Positions 25,101 to 35,921 are shown, counted from the first letter of the stretch. The stretch: 64,000 nucleotides of DNA from Nepenthes gracilis (GCA_033239525.1 BSYO01000024.1:1984001-2048000); one strand, 5' to 3'. Translations and numbers: made by a program. Notes: a model not told the origin generated them from the letters alone.

Positions 25101-28100
25101 AAATATAAAAAATATTAGCTATGTAGTAAAGTTTATCACTTTTGTAAATTATTGAAATAATTTGAAGGGGCTGCGAGTCCTAGGTCTCAACCTTAGCCTA
25201 AATTAAGATTGAAATGTTAAGTCCAAAAGTAGAGTTTTACATATGGAGGTGTTAGAAAATTCTAAAACTTGGTAGAAATATGATCTTTCTTCTTAAAAAT
25301 TTATGTCTTTGAATTATTCCTTGACCTCATTCCCTTTAAATTTTTATCATTATCGTGTTGTTTTTCATAGATAGACTAAGAATACTATGTGTAGACACTA
25401 AATAATTTGAAAAGATGAAACCTGGGGGTCTTTAGTGTAACTACCTTGGACAAAGCTCGATTCATTTTATTAATGTCGTTGTCATGTTGTATATTGCTAT
25501 GTTTACTTAAATTCTTAGCATAAACCATCATATAGAATTGTCAGGTGTTTATAAGTTGAGTTGAGACATATCTAATTGTGATCATATATGAATAATGGTA
25601 TATGATGTTTAGTCCCATCACCAAGGAGGTGGAAGTACGTTGGCCGAAGGTGTTGGAATATAATTTGGGTTTCTTATCACATTGCATTATATTTGAATCT
25701 TATGTGTACTTATGTTTTGTTATTATATTTATTCTTGGATCATGATTTTACTTATTAGGCATATTGCTTGCTCTCCTCATTTCCTTTCCCCGAAGAATAG
25801 CAGGTCTTATATTTCTCCTGGAGGCTTTGGGCTATAGAGAATCTCACAGTTTAGATTACAATATCATATTTGTACATGTTAAACTCTTAATTGAGTTTTC
25901 TTTTGATAAAATTTTGTAAGTTGATGGTGGGATTTTTGAAAATGTTGTAACAATCTTATGTTGTTTAATATATATTTGAACATTTTATTGAAAAAATAAG
26001 ATGTTTGCATTGAATAGTATAGAAATAAGTTTTACAATCCAGGCTTTGGTCAGTATGAACCCTGCTTTCTTTATTTTATCATGATAGAATGACCATGTTG
26101 TTTTATACCATGTCTACTGTCATTTGATGTGTTCATCAACTGAAAGACCATGGTGCTGGAAGGCCAGGATTTTAGTGAACTGACATGTTTAGCTACTCAG
26201 ATATATATCCACCCACTTGCGATTAGTGAATTCCACTGGTCACCACCTACTTGACAGTTTAAGAAGGATCATAGTGTGGGATTTCTGGCTGAAATCACTA
26301 GTTTGACAACCTAGTTACTGGATTTTAGTTTAAAGTATATGTGAAGAAATGTGAATTAGATGTGATTGTAGAAAAGCAGTAAAGAGATAGATTTAGGAAA
26401 ATTTAGAGTGATGCGATAAAAAATAATTTAAAATTACTTTACTCTTGGAATATATTGCACTAAATCGAGTGAAATTATGGTAGCAGATTCATATGGCCAA
26501 TCCCTTTTAATATAACTTAAGATTTTATTATTATTGTTGCTGGATTTTAATTGTCCACTTATTTGTGTTCAATAACATGGTTTTTGTTAGATGTAAAGAG
26601 CATCATATGGTAGTCTTTTGGAGTTTGTAGGGCAATGCTTTGATGGGTCATTTTTGTGAGGGTTCCTGATCTTACAATCTTTGGCTTGATTTGTGTCAGT
26701 TTACAAGCATCTTCTTTCCTTTTTTTTCCCTCTTCAGATTAAGGGTTTGTTCAGATTCATAAAAGTTTGAAGAAAAGAAAATTAATGAGAAAAATGAAAA
26801 TGAGAGAAAATACAAAGAAAATAACTTTTCTCAAATATAAATATTCTAATACACATTTTTTATTAAATTTTTTTTTCTTATGATTTTTCATGCAATCCAA
26901 ATGTAGAAAAGTAGTTTCCTTCAATATTCTTTTCTTTTCTTTCAAATTTTCTTTGATTTAAACAAACTCTAACATGTTAATTGAAAAAGAAAAAAGAAAA
27001 TTGAAGATTTATGGTGACTATGATCTATACCAACTTCCCCACCCTAAGCACCAATATAAAGGGTGACCCTTTGCACAAGAATTTTTACATTGTAGGCCAT
27101 GGGAAGAATCAAATATGTGCAACCGTACCTCTTCATTGAACTCCAAGCATATGGAAATATTTAGCTATATCTATTGGTATCAAGCCCCTGATATTGATAT
27201 TTTTTGATACTGTAAAAAAATCACAATATGTTATCACATCAACCATATATTGGATGATATTTGTCCCCAAGTTCTATTCTACAATAACAATAATAATAAT
27301 AATGATAATAATAATAATTTGCATCATATGCATTTGATATTGCCCAATATAGATGCAACTAATATGTATGCCAAAATTTCATCCATGGTTTGTAGTTCCA
27401 CCGCCATTATAATTTTGATATTTGTGATCAATTGTGTTTATTCAGGTGCGGAAGAGGTAACTACACTTGGTCTATGGGGAAACTACACTATCCCAAAAGA
27501 CAATCCTTATACCGAAGACAAAGAGCTGAGACCCGAAATATGGGCATTGGGGCTGAGGAATCCATGGCGCTGCAGTTTCGATTCAAAAAGGCCTTCTTAC
27601 TTCATGTGTGCTGATGTCGGACAGGTTTGAATCTCCCTCTTAGTATTCAAAGTCACTGTTGTTGTGTGATACTAAAACTTACTCATATTCCTCTTCCTGA
27701 ATGACAGTTAGACATTTGTGCTATTTACTATAGCTTTCTATATTTGATCAAGATACCTAAAACATCAACATACTATCATGTAAGAACTCTGTCAGATTTA
27801 ACCATTTACAAATTGTTCGAATTATTAAGTTATTTCACAATTTAATTATATAGAATTAGATATTGATGATATATCTAAATCCATACTTGAAGTTCTTATT
27901 TTGAAGAACCTAAAATTGATTTCTCTTATTTTACCATTATCTCTCTTCCTTCATAAGAATTCTCAGAATTTTATGTGGAGTTGGTTGTATTCAAATTTTT
28001 TGGGAATGCGGCCCTTTTTCAAATGGCATTCATGGGAAGTTGGTAATCTTCACGAGTTCAAAAAAATTGTCATCATCATTATCCTAAATCTGTCCTATTC

Positions 28101-30851
28101 TTAGCTACAACAAATGATGTTTAATCTATTGTTTATAGGATAGGAAGATAATTGATTCTTTGATTATATAAATATCCTTATTTCCATCAAAGATCAAGTC
28201 AATTGAGAAAATAGCTTCTTTAATGAAATATAACAATACCATATGAGATCGTAATCATTAATTATTTCAATGAATTACCAATTATGTGCCATGTAATGTG
28301 GGGCAATTCTTACATACTGATCTAGAAGTTTGATGATTGAGCATGGATTAAAAGGGATTAGAAAAAGGATGGTCTAGCATATTAAGCTAAGAAATTATAA
28401 AGTCTGAAAAGGTTAAGATGTATGCAAACTTATCCCTATGTTGTAGAGATGCTATTTCCATAATAGATTAAGATGTATCAGAATTACCCTCAAATGCGCA
28501 AACATGAAATTTGAGGCGTTACCTTCAAATTCGTATTCAAATCATGATAAAGCATAACTCTCGACTTTAGTATGGAGTAGTGGATGAAACTCCAACCCTG
28601 AGAAAAATAAGTACACAAGGAAAATGAAGATGACTTTAAGCATCACATAACCAATTGACAACAAGATAAAAGGATAAAAAAGAGAGAAAATAATGGCTGT
28701 ATTTGTCAATACAGCCGAAAAGAAAACGCGGGTAAATTCTTAAAAAGAATTAAGTTTTTGGGAAATGCCATGGTTGCGGTTGGGCTGCCTCGTCTCTTGG
28801 GGAACATTTGGGCATGCTGTTAGCCAAATATTGTCAAATTTCATCATTTCTATTAATCAGGGTGTGTTTAGTTGGATTGTTAGCAATTTCGGGTGATTTT
28901 CCTTTGGTTTTCTTGATCACATTGATTCTTATAATCAACATCATCACTATCATAAATAAATCATCAATAAGAACTTTAGGTTTGTTATCCAAGAACTTGT
29001 TTAGAAATAACGTAATGAAATTCTAATCTAGGTATTTGATTAAATAAGATCATTGAGCTCCCATAGAACCTATCACTAAAATGTCCCTAGAGGGGATAAG
29101 GCAAAGAAAAGGGTTTTTAATGATATGGAAAATGAAATCTATTAGTCTCACACGAGATTTGTGAATTAGTGAATGTCAGATAATGAGTAAGGAATATCTG
29201 TTTTTAGCTAAAAATGATGTACTGAACTTATAACTTATTGAATAATTTTTATAAATGCTAATTAAGTATCGTAAATAAATTGCTCCTATTTTAGTTATTT
29301 AATAATCCAAGTGATTCTTTGATAAATGATCACTATGAGTTAGGCTTAATATAATTTGATGAATCAATTTTTTGGATTGTTAAGGTGGAGAACTGAACCA
29401 AAAATTCTTTTTATTCATTATTAATCAAATCTATGTTCACAGCCAGGATTCTATTTTATCATCAATTCAATTATCATTCTCAATTTTTTCTTTTTCTTAT
29501 TTATGACTTAGATATCACGTATTTATGTGAGTCATATAATAAAATTTAACCATCTTTAATCATTTTTTACCTATACAAAGCATGTAATCCAAATGTAGTA
29601 TAAGATTTAAGATTTTATATGTATCTAAAACGTGTATTTTTAAGCTTAATAAAGTGAAGCAAAGTAAAAATAAGGCACATATCGATTGTATCAGTAATAT
29701 ATTATAATATTTTCTTGGCATTGAAACGCACATCAATCGGTATTTTCATTGGCGCCTTGAAGTGTTTATTTAGCGTGCTGCAGGATTTGTACGAAGAGGT
29801 CGACATAATCACAAAGGATGGGAACTATGGCTGGCGTGTTTACGATGGCCCCTATCTTTACGATCCTCCACAGTCATTCGGAAAGAACACTTCCGTGAAC
29901 TCCATAAGCCCGATTTTCCCGGTAATGGGCTATAACCATTCTTCCGTCAACCCAAAGGAGGGCTCCGCATCCATTACCGGTGGCTACTTCTACCGCTCCT
30001 CCACTGATCCTTGCTTGTTTGGAAGGTTAGTCAACACGTCCGGTTTATGGTTAAAAATATCAGTATCAATCACGATCATATCGTTATCAACAAATTGTAT
30101 AATACGTATCGGTATTTTGGCTATATGGCCAAAAAACAATTGTATGGCCATATGGCCGATATTTTGAATATCTGGAAATATATTAACTGTATCGGCTAAT
30201 AAAGAAATATATTGCGATATTGTACGGTATCGAAAATTATCAGTATCAAGGCTCCTCGATACCGATATATACCGGTCGATATTTTCATTCATGGTTCGAT
30301 TGGATCTAATTCTTGGTCTCTCCATGGGTTGCAGGCCATTTGATTAACACAACCGGTTCATTTATCCACACTGATTAACACAATTAATCCGACTTTTTAC
30401 AGAATTACTATTCTTACAGGCCATTGAAAACCCCATTTTCAGGTACTTATTTGCCGATCTATACGGCGGCGCTATTTGGGCCGGAGTCGAATTCCCTGAA
30501 GATAGCGGGAATTTCACTACTAACAACCTAACTTTTAGCTGTGCTTCTGACTCTCCTATAGAATGCAGTTCTGTGCCTGGAACTTCTCTTCCTTCTTTGG
30601 GTTACATTTTCTCATTTGGAGAAGATAACGGTAAAGACATCTACCTCTTAGCTAGCAGTGGTGTGTACAGAATTGCCGCTCCGAGCCGCTGCAAGTATGC
30701 CTGCTCGAAGGAGAATGTCACGGACGTTTCGACCCCGATCCCTTCCACGATCTCCGTGCATTGGCCGATCGTTCGAGCACTGGTTCGAGAGTCCAGTTTT
30801 CTTGATTTCTTTTGTGGTTTTGTTGATGCTGAACAAATAGAGGATATGTGA
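16035..30851 (+). CDS. HIPL1: HIPL1-like (hedgehog-interacting-protein-like) gene, seven coding exons
   Basis: Exons: 16035-16122, 16262-16419, 21801-22586, 22880-23096, 27446-27624, 29784-30025, 30443-30851. All introns are GT-AG and the phases join without a shift, giving about 692 codons, close to the ~695 of Arabidopsis HIPL1. The product has a signal peptide (residues ~1-22), a Cys-rich N-terminal domain like folate receptor/HHIP-N (~25-190: CTDS, CPY, CC, LCARCDQFS, FCSKAW), and a glucose/sorbosone dehydrogenase-type beta-propeller from ~200 (AAHPDGSNRAFFANQ, VVHPKFTENGRFFVSF, HHGGQILFGP, MMGDGGG, LRNPWRCSFD, GNYGWRVYDGPY). Plant HIPLs are secreted or GPI-anchored at the cell surface. 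Their substrate is not established. Exons 1 and 2 are duplicated, and the expected hydrophobic C-terminal tail lies in another frame. Confidence 0.9.
16262..16419 (+). CDS. HIPL1: HIPL1-like exon 2 (copy 1): start of Cys-rich domain
   Basis: 158 nt between GATTATGGTAG and GTAAGTAAG. Encodes (R)APFTLKSSLKFCPYSGS, VCCNATQDGK and ILCA. It enters in phase 1 and leaves in phase 0, matching AGATGCGATCAA (RCDQ) at exon 3. Confidence 0.9.
16877..16886 (+). promoter_or_regulatory. TATA-like box, copy 2
   Basis: The same GCATATAAAAGGC motif is duplicated with the rest of the unit, so copy 2 could act as an alternative promoter. Confidence 0.35.
17601..17687 (+). CDS. HIPL1-like exon 1 (copy 2), one base shorter
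   Basis: Duplicate of exon 1 with one T missing after GTGCC. From the first ATG (17601) the frame is wrong for the signal peptide. A second ATG at 17606 overlaps the first and is in the correct frame. It reads MCLAIIFFSS and continues unchanged to HPLCTDS and the same phase-1 donor. So this copy may still encode a secretory start if the second ATG is used. Which copy carries the ancestral length is unknown. Confidence 0.5.
17827..17984 (+). CDS. HIPL1-like exon 2 (copy 2)
   Basis: 158 nt with the same acceptor and donor as 16262-16419. The protein is identical, and the visible changes are silent (CAG/CAA and GAT/GAC). Including both exon-2 copies in one transcript would break the frame (phase 0 into phase 1), so at most one can be used per in-frame mRNA. 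Confidence 0.65.
18325..21800 (+). other. Rest of intron 2 of the HIPL1-like gene
   Basis: No coding exon seen. The part from about 19130 to 20720 looks derived from a long LTR (described separately). Poly-T/A runs occur at 18408-18422 and 21539-21552. The intron ends TTTATGCAG at 21800. Confidence 0.6.
19130..20720 (+). repeat. Probable long-LTR remnant inside intron 2
   Basis: A purine-rich run (AGGAGAAGAAAGGAAGAAAG, 19150 onward) is followed by a donor-like AAGGTAAGTA at 19240 and later CGTCGGTGGGGCTATCAC near 20058. The same order of marks occurs in the solo LTRs of this window. Borders and TSD were not found, so this is a tentative call. Confidence 0.3.
21801..22586 (+). CDS. HIPL1: HIPL1-like exon 3: Cys-rich domain and start of the propeller
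   Basis: 786 nt (262 codons), entering and leaving in phase 0. Acceptor TTTATGCAG|AGATGC, donor ACGTTG|GTACAC. It covers RCDQFSAELF, VPVLCNS, FCSKAWDKCHNVS, GLCLEKIGNGSFLNMAAHPD, GLLSMVVHPKFTENGRFF and the Cys-rich loop CGGQCSCNTDVDCD. Several N-glycosylation sequons (NSS, NVS, NGS) fit a secreted protein. Confidence 0.93.
22587..22879 (+). other. Intron 3 with a short repeat fragment
   Basis: 293-bp intron ending CTTATCCAG. At 22629-22684 it holds ATGGATGAAAATATTAG and TATTGATATCGGTCACAG, similar to the repeat in intron 6. Confidence 0.7.
22880..23096 (+). CDS. HIPL1: HIPL1-like exon 4: propeller core
   Basis: 217 nt leaving in phase 1 (CCGA|GTGAGT). Encodes FTMGLPFTTHHGGQILFGP, DGYLYFMMGDGGG, DPYNFAQNKQSLLGKI and MRLDVDGVP. 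These are the most conserved blocks of the HIPL/glucose-sorbosone dehydrogenase family. Confidence 0.93.
23097..27445 (+). other. Intron 4 (4.35 kb)
   Basis: No exon-like sequence. It is AT-rich, contains one Tourist-like MITE (26743-26969) and an AAT-type microsatellite at about 27285-27318, and ends TTTATTCAG. Confidence 0.75.
26743..26969. mobile_element. Tourist-like (PIF/Harbinger) MITE in intron 4
   Basis: 227 bp bounded by TAA at 26740-26742 and 26970-26972. Left end GGGTTTGTTCAGATTCA. The right end read inward is GAGTTTGTTTAAATCA. The terminal inverted repeats and the TAA duplication fit Tourist-type MITEs. There is no coding capacity. Confidence 0.7.
27446..27624 (+). CDS. HIPL1: HIPL1-like exon 5
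   Basis: 179 nt, phase 1 to phase 0, between TTTATTCAG and GTTTGAATC. Completes the Ser codon and encodes AEEVTTLGLWGNYTIPKDNP, RPEIWALGLRNPWRCSFD and CADVGQ. All are family-typical. Confidence 0.93.
27625..29783 (+). other. Intron 5 (2.16 kb)
   Basis: AT-rich, no exon or clear element. GTGTGTTTAGTTGGATTG near 28861 resembles a MITE end, but no partner end was found. Ends GTGCTGCAG. Confidence 0.7.
29784..30025 (+). CDS. HIPL1: HIPL1-like exon 6
   Basis: 242 nt leaving in phase 2 (GGAAG|GTTAGT). Encodes DLYEEVDIITKDGNYGWRVY, NSISPIFPVMGYNHS, GSASITGGYFYRSSTDPCLF. Lower AT content than the flanking introns. Confidence 0.93.
30026..30442 (+). other. Intron 6 (417 bp)
   Basis: Mostly occupied by a small repeat element at 30047-30296. 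Ends CATTTTCAG. Confidence 0.75.
30047..30296. mobile_element. Possible MITE in intron 6
   Basis: Flanked by ATGGTT on both sides, with inner ends AAAAATATC and GATATTTTC forming a short inverted repeat. The interior is rich in ATATCGGTATCGATA-like words (CGATACCGATATATACCGG). A diverged piece of the same kind lies in intron 3 (22629-22684). Confidence 0.45.
30443..30851 (+). CDS. HIPL1: HIPL1-like exon 7: end of propeller and C-terminus
   Basis: Starts with G completing AGG, then YLFADLYGGAIWAGVEFPED, YIFSFGEDNGKDIYLLASSG and SRCKYACSKENVT. It stops at TGA (30849-30851) after an unusual tail, SSFLDFFCGFVDAEQIEDM. Relatives usually end in a hydrophobic GPI-signal tail. Here such a tail (SPVFLISFVVLLMLNK, ending 30840) lies in the next frame. 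Confidence 0.88.
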
Positions 30852-30990
30852 TTGTATCTTTTTCATGGACTTTTTTTTTTTTTTTTTTTTGATAAATTCT
30901 TTGTGGAGTTCGTTTATTATGATGAAATAAAAGTTTTATTTTTATCTTATTTCTAATAGAATTATTATTTTATTATTTAATTAATTTAAT

Positions 30991-31297
30991 GATAAAAATA
31001 ATAATTTTAAATAAAATTATTTTTTAAAAATAAGAAATAAAAAATATTAACTCTTTAATTTTTTATTTTTTTGGCATTTTTTTAATTTTAATTATTTTAA
31101 GATATTTTTTTATTTACTTCAAACACCTTAAATTTGATAAAAATAATAATTTTAAATAAAATTATTTTTTAAAAATAAAAAATAAAAAATATTAACTCTT
31201 TATTGGTATTTTTTTATTTTATTGGTATTTTTAATTTTTGACTATTAAAAAATAATTATTTTAAGATATTTTTTTATTTACTTCAAACACCTTAACA
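30991..31297. repeat. Two-unit AT-rich tandem duplication
   Basis: GATAAAAATAATAATTTTAA at 30991 recurs at 31136. ATTATTTTAAGATATTTTTT at 31091 recurs at 31255, each followed by ACTTCAAACACCTTAA. The spacing changes from 145 to 164, so the units differ by a small indel. Confidence 0.75.
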
Positions 31298-31397
31298 TTT
31301 GGCCGTACAATGTATTAATTTTTAATATCTTCTATTTTTTTTTCAATTTTATTATGAGCTTTAATTTTAGTATCACTTCTATTTTATGCAAAACAAT

Positions 31398-31930
31398 TAT
31401 CAAAGTATGGCAGAGGAGATCACGTCTTCCAAAGGAGGAAGATCAACATTAAATAAACCCTAAAATTATTTATAGGATATTATAAATATATGAGTATAAT
31501 TAATATATAAATTAATATTTAAGTTATATTATATTATATGAGGAAAAAGACCATGTCTCTCTCTTACATCCGATTTTGATTCTTATTTTTGAAGATTGTT
31601 TTTGATTTAGGCGTCGGAGTGTTTTCGGTGGGACAATTTTTTCGAACACGCCGATTTTAATCATATTTTCTTCTAAAATATAAGTTCGGATCAGAGACGC
31701 ATCATATTCTATTTTTTATTTTTTAGAGTTTTAATTTATTCACTTTTTTAAAAAAATTATCAAAGTATGGCCAACTTGAATTTTTATAGGATATTATCAA
31801 TATATATGAGTATAATTAATATATAAATTAATATTTAAGTTAGATTATATTTTTTGGCCAGACATGATATGAGAAAAAATTATCAATTCAGCTTGATTTT
31901 AATCATATTTTTTTCTAAATATAAATTTTT
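31398..31930. repeat. Diverged direct repeat carrying a gypsy U5-like motif
   Basis: ATCAAAGTATGGC occurs at about 31390 and 31759. GAGTATAATTAATATATAAA and CGATTTTAATCATATTTTYTTC follow in both. The first unit also has GGCGTCGGAGTGTTTTCGGT (31611), a motif shared with the LTR at 54912-56157. Confidence 0.55.
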
Positions 31931-32813
31931 TATTTAGATAAATATTAATTTTTTAAAAAATTATCCCACTAATTATCTTTTTGCATAATTAATATTTTTA
32001 TATGAATGTTATTTATTTAAAATATTTTAAATTGGTTTTACATATATATAAATCTTAAATAAAAATATTTCAAAATAAAAAAAAATTATAGGCCGTTTTA
32101 AATTGGACTCATTTTGATTATGAGAAATAAGGATATAACAATTTGACTTAATCATTATAATATTTCATTTGAATCTACCCAAGACTCGGTTTATATTTAA
32201 TTTTAATGAGGTCTAATTAATAAATGATATTTTTTTATTATTAATATTTTAAAGATTTTAAATTTAAAATATATAGATAATATTTAATCTAAATATTATA
32301 ATTTTTTTAAAAAATATTTACATAAATATAAATTATTAAATAAAATACTTAAAATAAAAATATTCATGAATCAAACTTGATTTTTATTATAAACAGACAG
32401 AATTATAATTATAGTTTTTTAGTCTGAGTAATGGGCTAAACCCTAATTGACCTAACTTAAGTATTACAAAGGTTTTATTTAAACCCGATTTACCTCCAAA
32501 TAAAACACGATTTTTGATCTGGTCATGTCTAACCCACATTATTATAATTGAGTTAAATTATTTATAAATAAAATAAATGAGTAATATGGAAGCCTAATTT
32601 CAAAGATTTTAGACAAATAAGCTAACTTAGAAATTGATTTATTTAGGCTCATAATAACATGAATTTAAATATTTAAACATTGAATAATATTGATTAAATT
32701 GTTATTTTATTATTTTAAAATAATATTAAATTTAATATTTAATATATATTAATATTATAAAAATAATAATAAAATAATAATTATTAATATTTTTAAATTT
32801 TTAAATATTAATT

Positions 32814-33917
32814 TGATAGGTACAGCGTAAGTGGGGTAAGCTCAGAGACTAAATCTAAAGATGAAGGAAGGGCTCCCAGGATAGTGGCCCATAGCATGGC
32901 TATAAAAGGCCCGAGAATTGGCAAGTTAACTTGGGTTCATCTAGCCAAGAACGGGTAACTAGGGTTGTCTCACAAGAATCCTTCCAGCTCACCAATCGGC
33001 AGACAGTGCAGTGGAGACTTGCCACAATTACTCTAAACAGATCAACAGATATTCTCCGAATATCGCCCAAGATCACATATCTCCATAGGATGGTAGTTTT
33101 TTCCAAGGGAATATTCCGTCCAAAATTGAGTGTTACTTGAGATGGCAATTTCGATTCAACGAATCATTCCTAAGAAGACAATCCCCGAGCAGAGATCTCC
33201 AGAATCGTCCTAATACTGGAAGGTGTAATTGGTCGACAGTAATGGCTACCATAGCAAGCACCCGTGATCGATGAAACAATTTAGCGCATCCACATAGATA
33301 AGCTGTTGTCAACTATGGAGTCTAGGGGAGGCTAAACTGCTTCTATCAAATATAAATACTCCTTCCTTCACCTTGTAGGAAGGGGCAAGCGATCATACTT
33401 CCTCAAACCCCCAACGAAAGCAAACTTATGCATTCAAGCGCCCCTCAAAGAGCAAATGAGTCCCTCTTTCCAATACTACTTAAACTCATGAACACTCATC
33501 TCATTCACCGCGCCACTCCTTGATGATCGGATCTCTCCCTCTCTCAAAGCCGCACCAAGCAGTGCACGCCATCTCACTCTCTAAACCGCTCCCAATCGAA
33601 TGCATCTCCATATTTAAGCTCTTCTCAATTGAACGTACCTCCTAACCATTCCATGTCGAGTGCAACCACTAAGAGTTCAATCATTGGTTTACACTCGATA
33701 CCCCCTTCCTCGTGCATCCATGCATTGTCTTAACATCCTCGCATCTTTTCTTTTTACAGAATGATTTCTAATTTGAGCGTCGAAAAATATACCGAGGAGT
33801 GTATCCTATCAATCATCTAATTTCTTATTTTTAGTTATGGTGTACATGACTTAGATTCGGCGTTGACAAAATCGGACTAACTTCAATTTTACCCGCTGAA
33901 AAAGATTAAGTTGCTCA
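32814..33917 (+). mobile_element. Probable solo LTR, gypsy (TGATRGGTAC family)
   Basis: Starts TGATAGGTAC, like the gypsy LTR at 939, and ends GTTGCTCA. TTAATT lies on both sides (32808-32813 and 33918-33923). Inside are two TATA-like sites (GGCTATAAAAGGCC near 32898 and CAAATATAAATACTCC near 33350) and, near the end, GAGCGTCGAAAAATATACC, a diverged U5 motif. There is no coding domain. Confidence 0.5.
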
Positions 33918-33955
33918 TTAATTCGTACAATAACTCGGATCTAAAGACACATTAT

Positions 33956-33981
33956 GATTATTAGACTTTAATCTAATAATC
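33956..33981. other. Short perfect inverted repeat
   Basis: GATTATTAGA, a 6-base loop, then TCTAATAATC. It is a 10-bp stem with no further context. Confidence 0.5.
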
Positions 33982-34057
33982 ACATTACAAAAGTAGAATA
34001 TTATTTATGTTTAAGAGTAGTAGAATTCCTATTTTAGTAAAAGTTTATACCTAAAAT

Positions 34058-34251
34058 TGTAATATATCAAACTTTTTTGCCAAATTTAATTGATATTATT
34101 TATTATTTTGGATAATTTAGATGTGATTAAAATAATTAAATATTATAAAATTTTAAAGAATAATTGGATTAGTTGAGTTGGTATCCAAAGTGCGCTCATA
34201 TTGTTACTCGAGTATTGATTTGGATTTTGGAATAAAATAAAAGAAATATAC

Positions 34252-34294
<43 letters not shown>

Positions 34295-35915
34295 CAAAAT
34301 AAAAGAGAAGAAGAAACATGAATGTAGAAGGGTTTTCCGGAAAAAGAAGAGGAGAGAGAGAGGGTCGAAGTAGTAGAGAGAGAAGGAGGAAATCGAAATC
34401 CTCGAGTTCGATTCCAACTTTGAGCTAGTTAGAGAAGTGATTGATTGGATTGAGGTAAGTGCACCAAGATCCTTTTTGTTCTCTCTTTTTAATTTTTGTT
34501 CGATCCTCATCAGATATTATTGTCTCGATACCCAACTCATACACATATTTTATAAAATCTACAACTTGGGTACAAAAATTTATCAAATTGTTATTCGATT
34601 CATCATTATTACATGGTTTGTGCATCCCAAAATCTCAACCTGCATCTAGATTTCGTTTAACCAATTATTTTGAGTTTTATATATGATTTGACTTTAAATA
34701 ATAAAAAATCTATGTCTTGAATATGACTATTTACCGATTGGGTGTCCAGTTTTCTAAATTTTATCCGGTTTTATACATATGGGACCCTAAACCCTCACCT
34801 AGCACTTTTCACCCGAGTTATTTGGAAATTTTTTTGTATGATTCCATTTTATTTAATTAGTATTTAATCATAAGTAATTATATATACTTAATTGTATATT
34901 TCAAAAATATTATGTGTAAACCATTTGTGAAGAAAATTGTGATTCGGGAGCACTAAAATTACGCTTGACTCACGATGATAAGAGTTTCTATTTTTTTATA
35001 TTTTATGATATTTATACATATAATTTATATCATATGAAAATTTAAACCCATAAGAAATATGAAAATTATGTAAGTATATGAACAGAATGCCACAATTTGA
35101 TATATGTATAATTTATTCCCCCAGAGTGAAAATTTTGTGAAAGAAGTTTGGTGGACTTTTTATCAAAGAAAAAGAAATTGTGAAACCTGAACCACGAATT
35201 TGTATTTCAAAGTTAATATTTTCTGACATGCTATATATATTACAGTAAAAATTTAAGGATTATCTTGATTGTATATTATAATGGGTAATATTTTTTGACA
35301 TACTTTAAGATATTACTGTGAAAATATGAGAATTGTCCTTGAGTTTTGGGGACATGGTGGCATTTGTTATATGGCCCAATATATTATCCTTGATTATATT
35401 ATATTTGTTAAGTATTTGGCTTGTCTTTACTATTTTTTTTTACATCCAGATGAGTATGAGTTTACACTCGATAGGGCGGGGTAAAGCAATAGAAGTCAGT
35501 TTGGTACAAAAGACTTGGAGGATGATCTTGTAGACTTAGCTTTGTAGATTTGTACCTTATGGAGTCTTTTGTATTATTTTTTTGATGGTCATGTATATTG
35601 ATGTACGTATATGATGATGATCATGTATCTAATGTATAGTTTTCGCTTTATTTGATCGATGTATATACTTTCACAAGTTATTGTGAAATATTTGGTTACC
35701 TAATGGTATATTGTTTGGGCCAACATCATACCCACAATTATGATTTTGGTGCTACATGTTTATTGTAACTTTTGGATCCTGTGTTGAGATGTATTGTGGT
35801 TATATATTTATTATAGATGTATTTTGTATACATTTTATATTAGGACGATAACCATATTATAGTTAAAACTCTGCAGAATTTTTGATTAAAAATACTATAT
35901 GTTAGAAAAATTACA
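34058..35915 (+). mobile_element. Probable solo LTR (Del/Tekay-like, plus orientation)
   Basis: Starts TGTAATATATC and ends AAATTACA, flanked by TAAATT-type direct repeats read as TAAAAT (34052-34057, 35916-35921). It carries an AAT microsatellite (34254-34294), a purine-rich tract (34310-34400) and a donor-like GAGGTAAGTG (34451). A segment near 35280 (GTAATATT..GACATACTTTAAGATA) aligns with 46670-46730 in the nested LTR to the right. No coding domain. Confidence 0.55.
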
Positions 35916-35921
35916 TAAAAT

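Larger units (their letters stand above)
30852..32807. other. AT-rich 3' flank of the gene, no further gene
   Basis: Starts with a poly-T run (30870-30890). It contains local tandem duplications (30991-31297 and 31398-31930) and no recognisable ORF. Confidence 0.5.
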
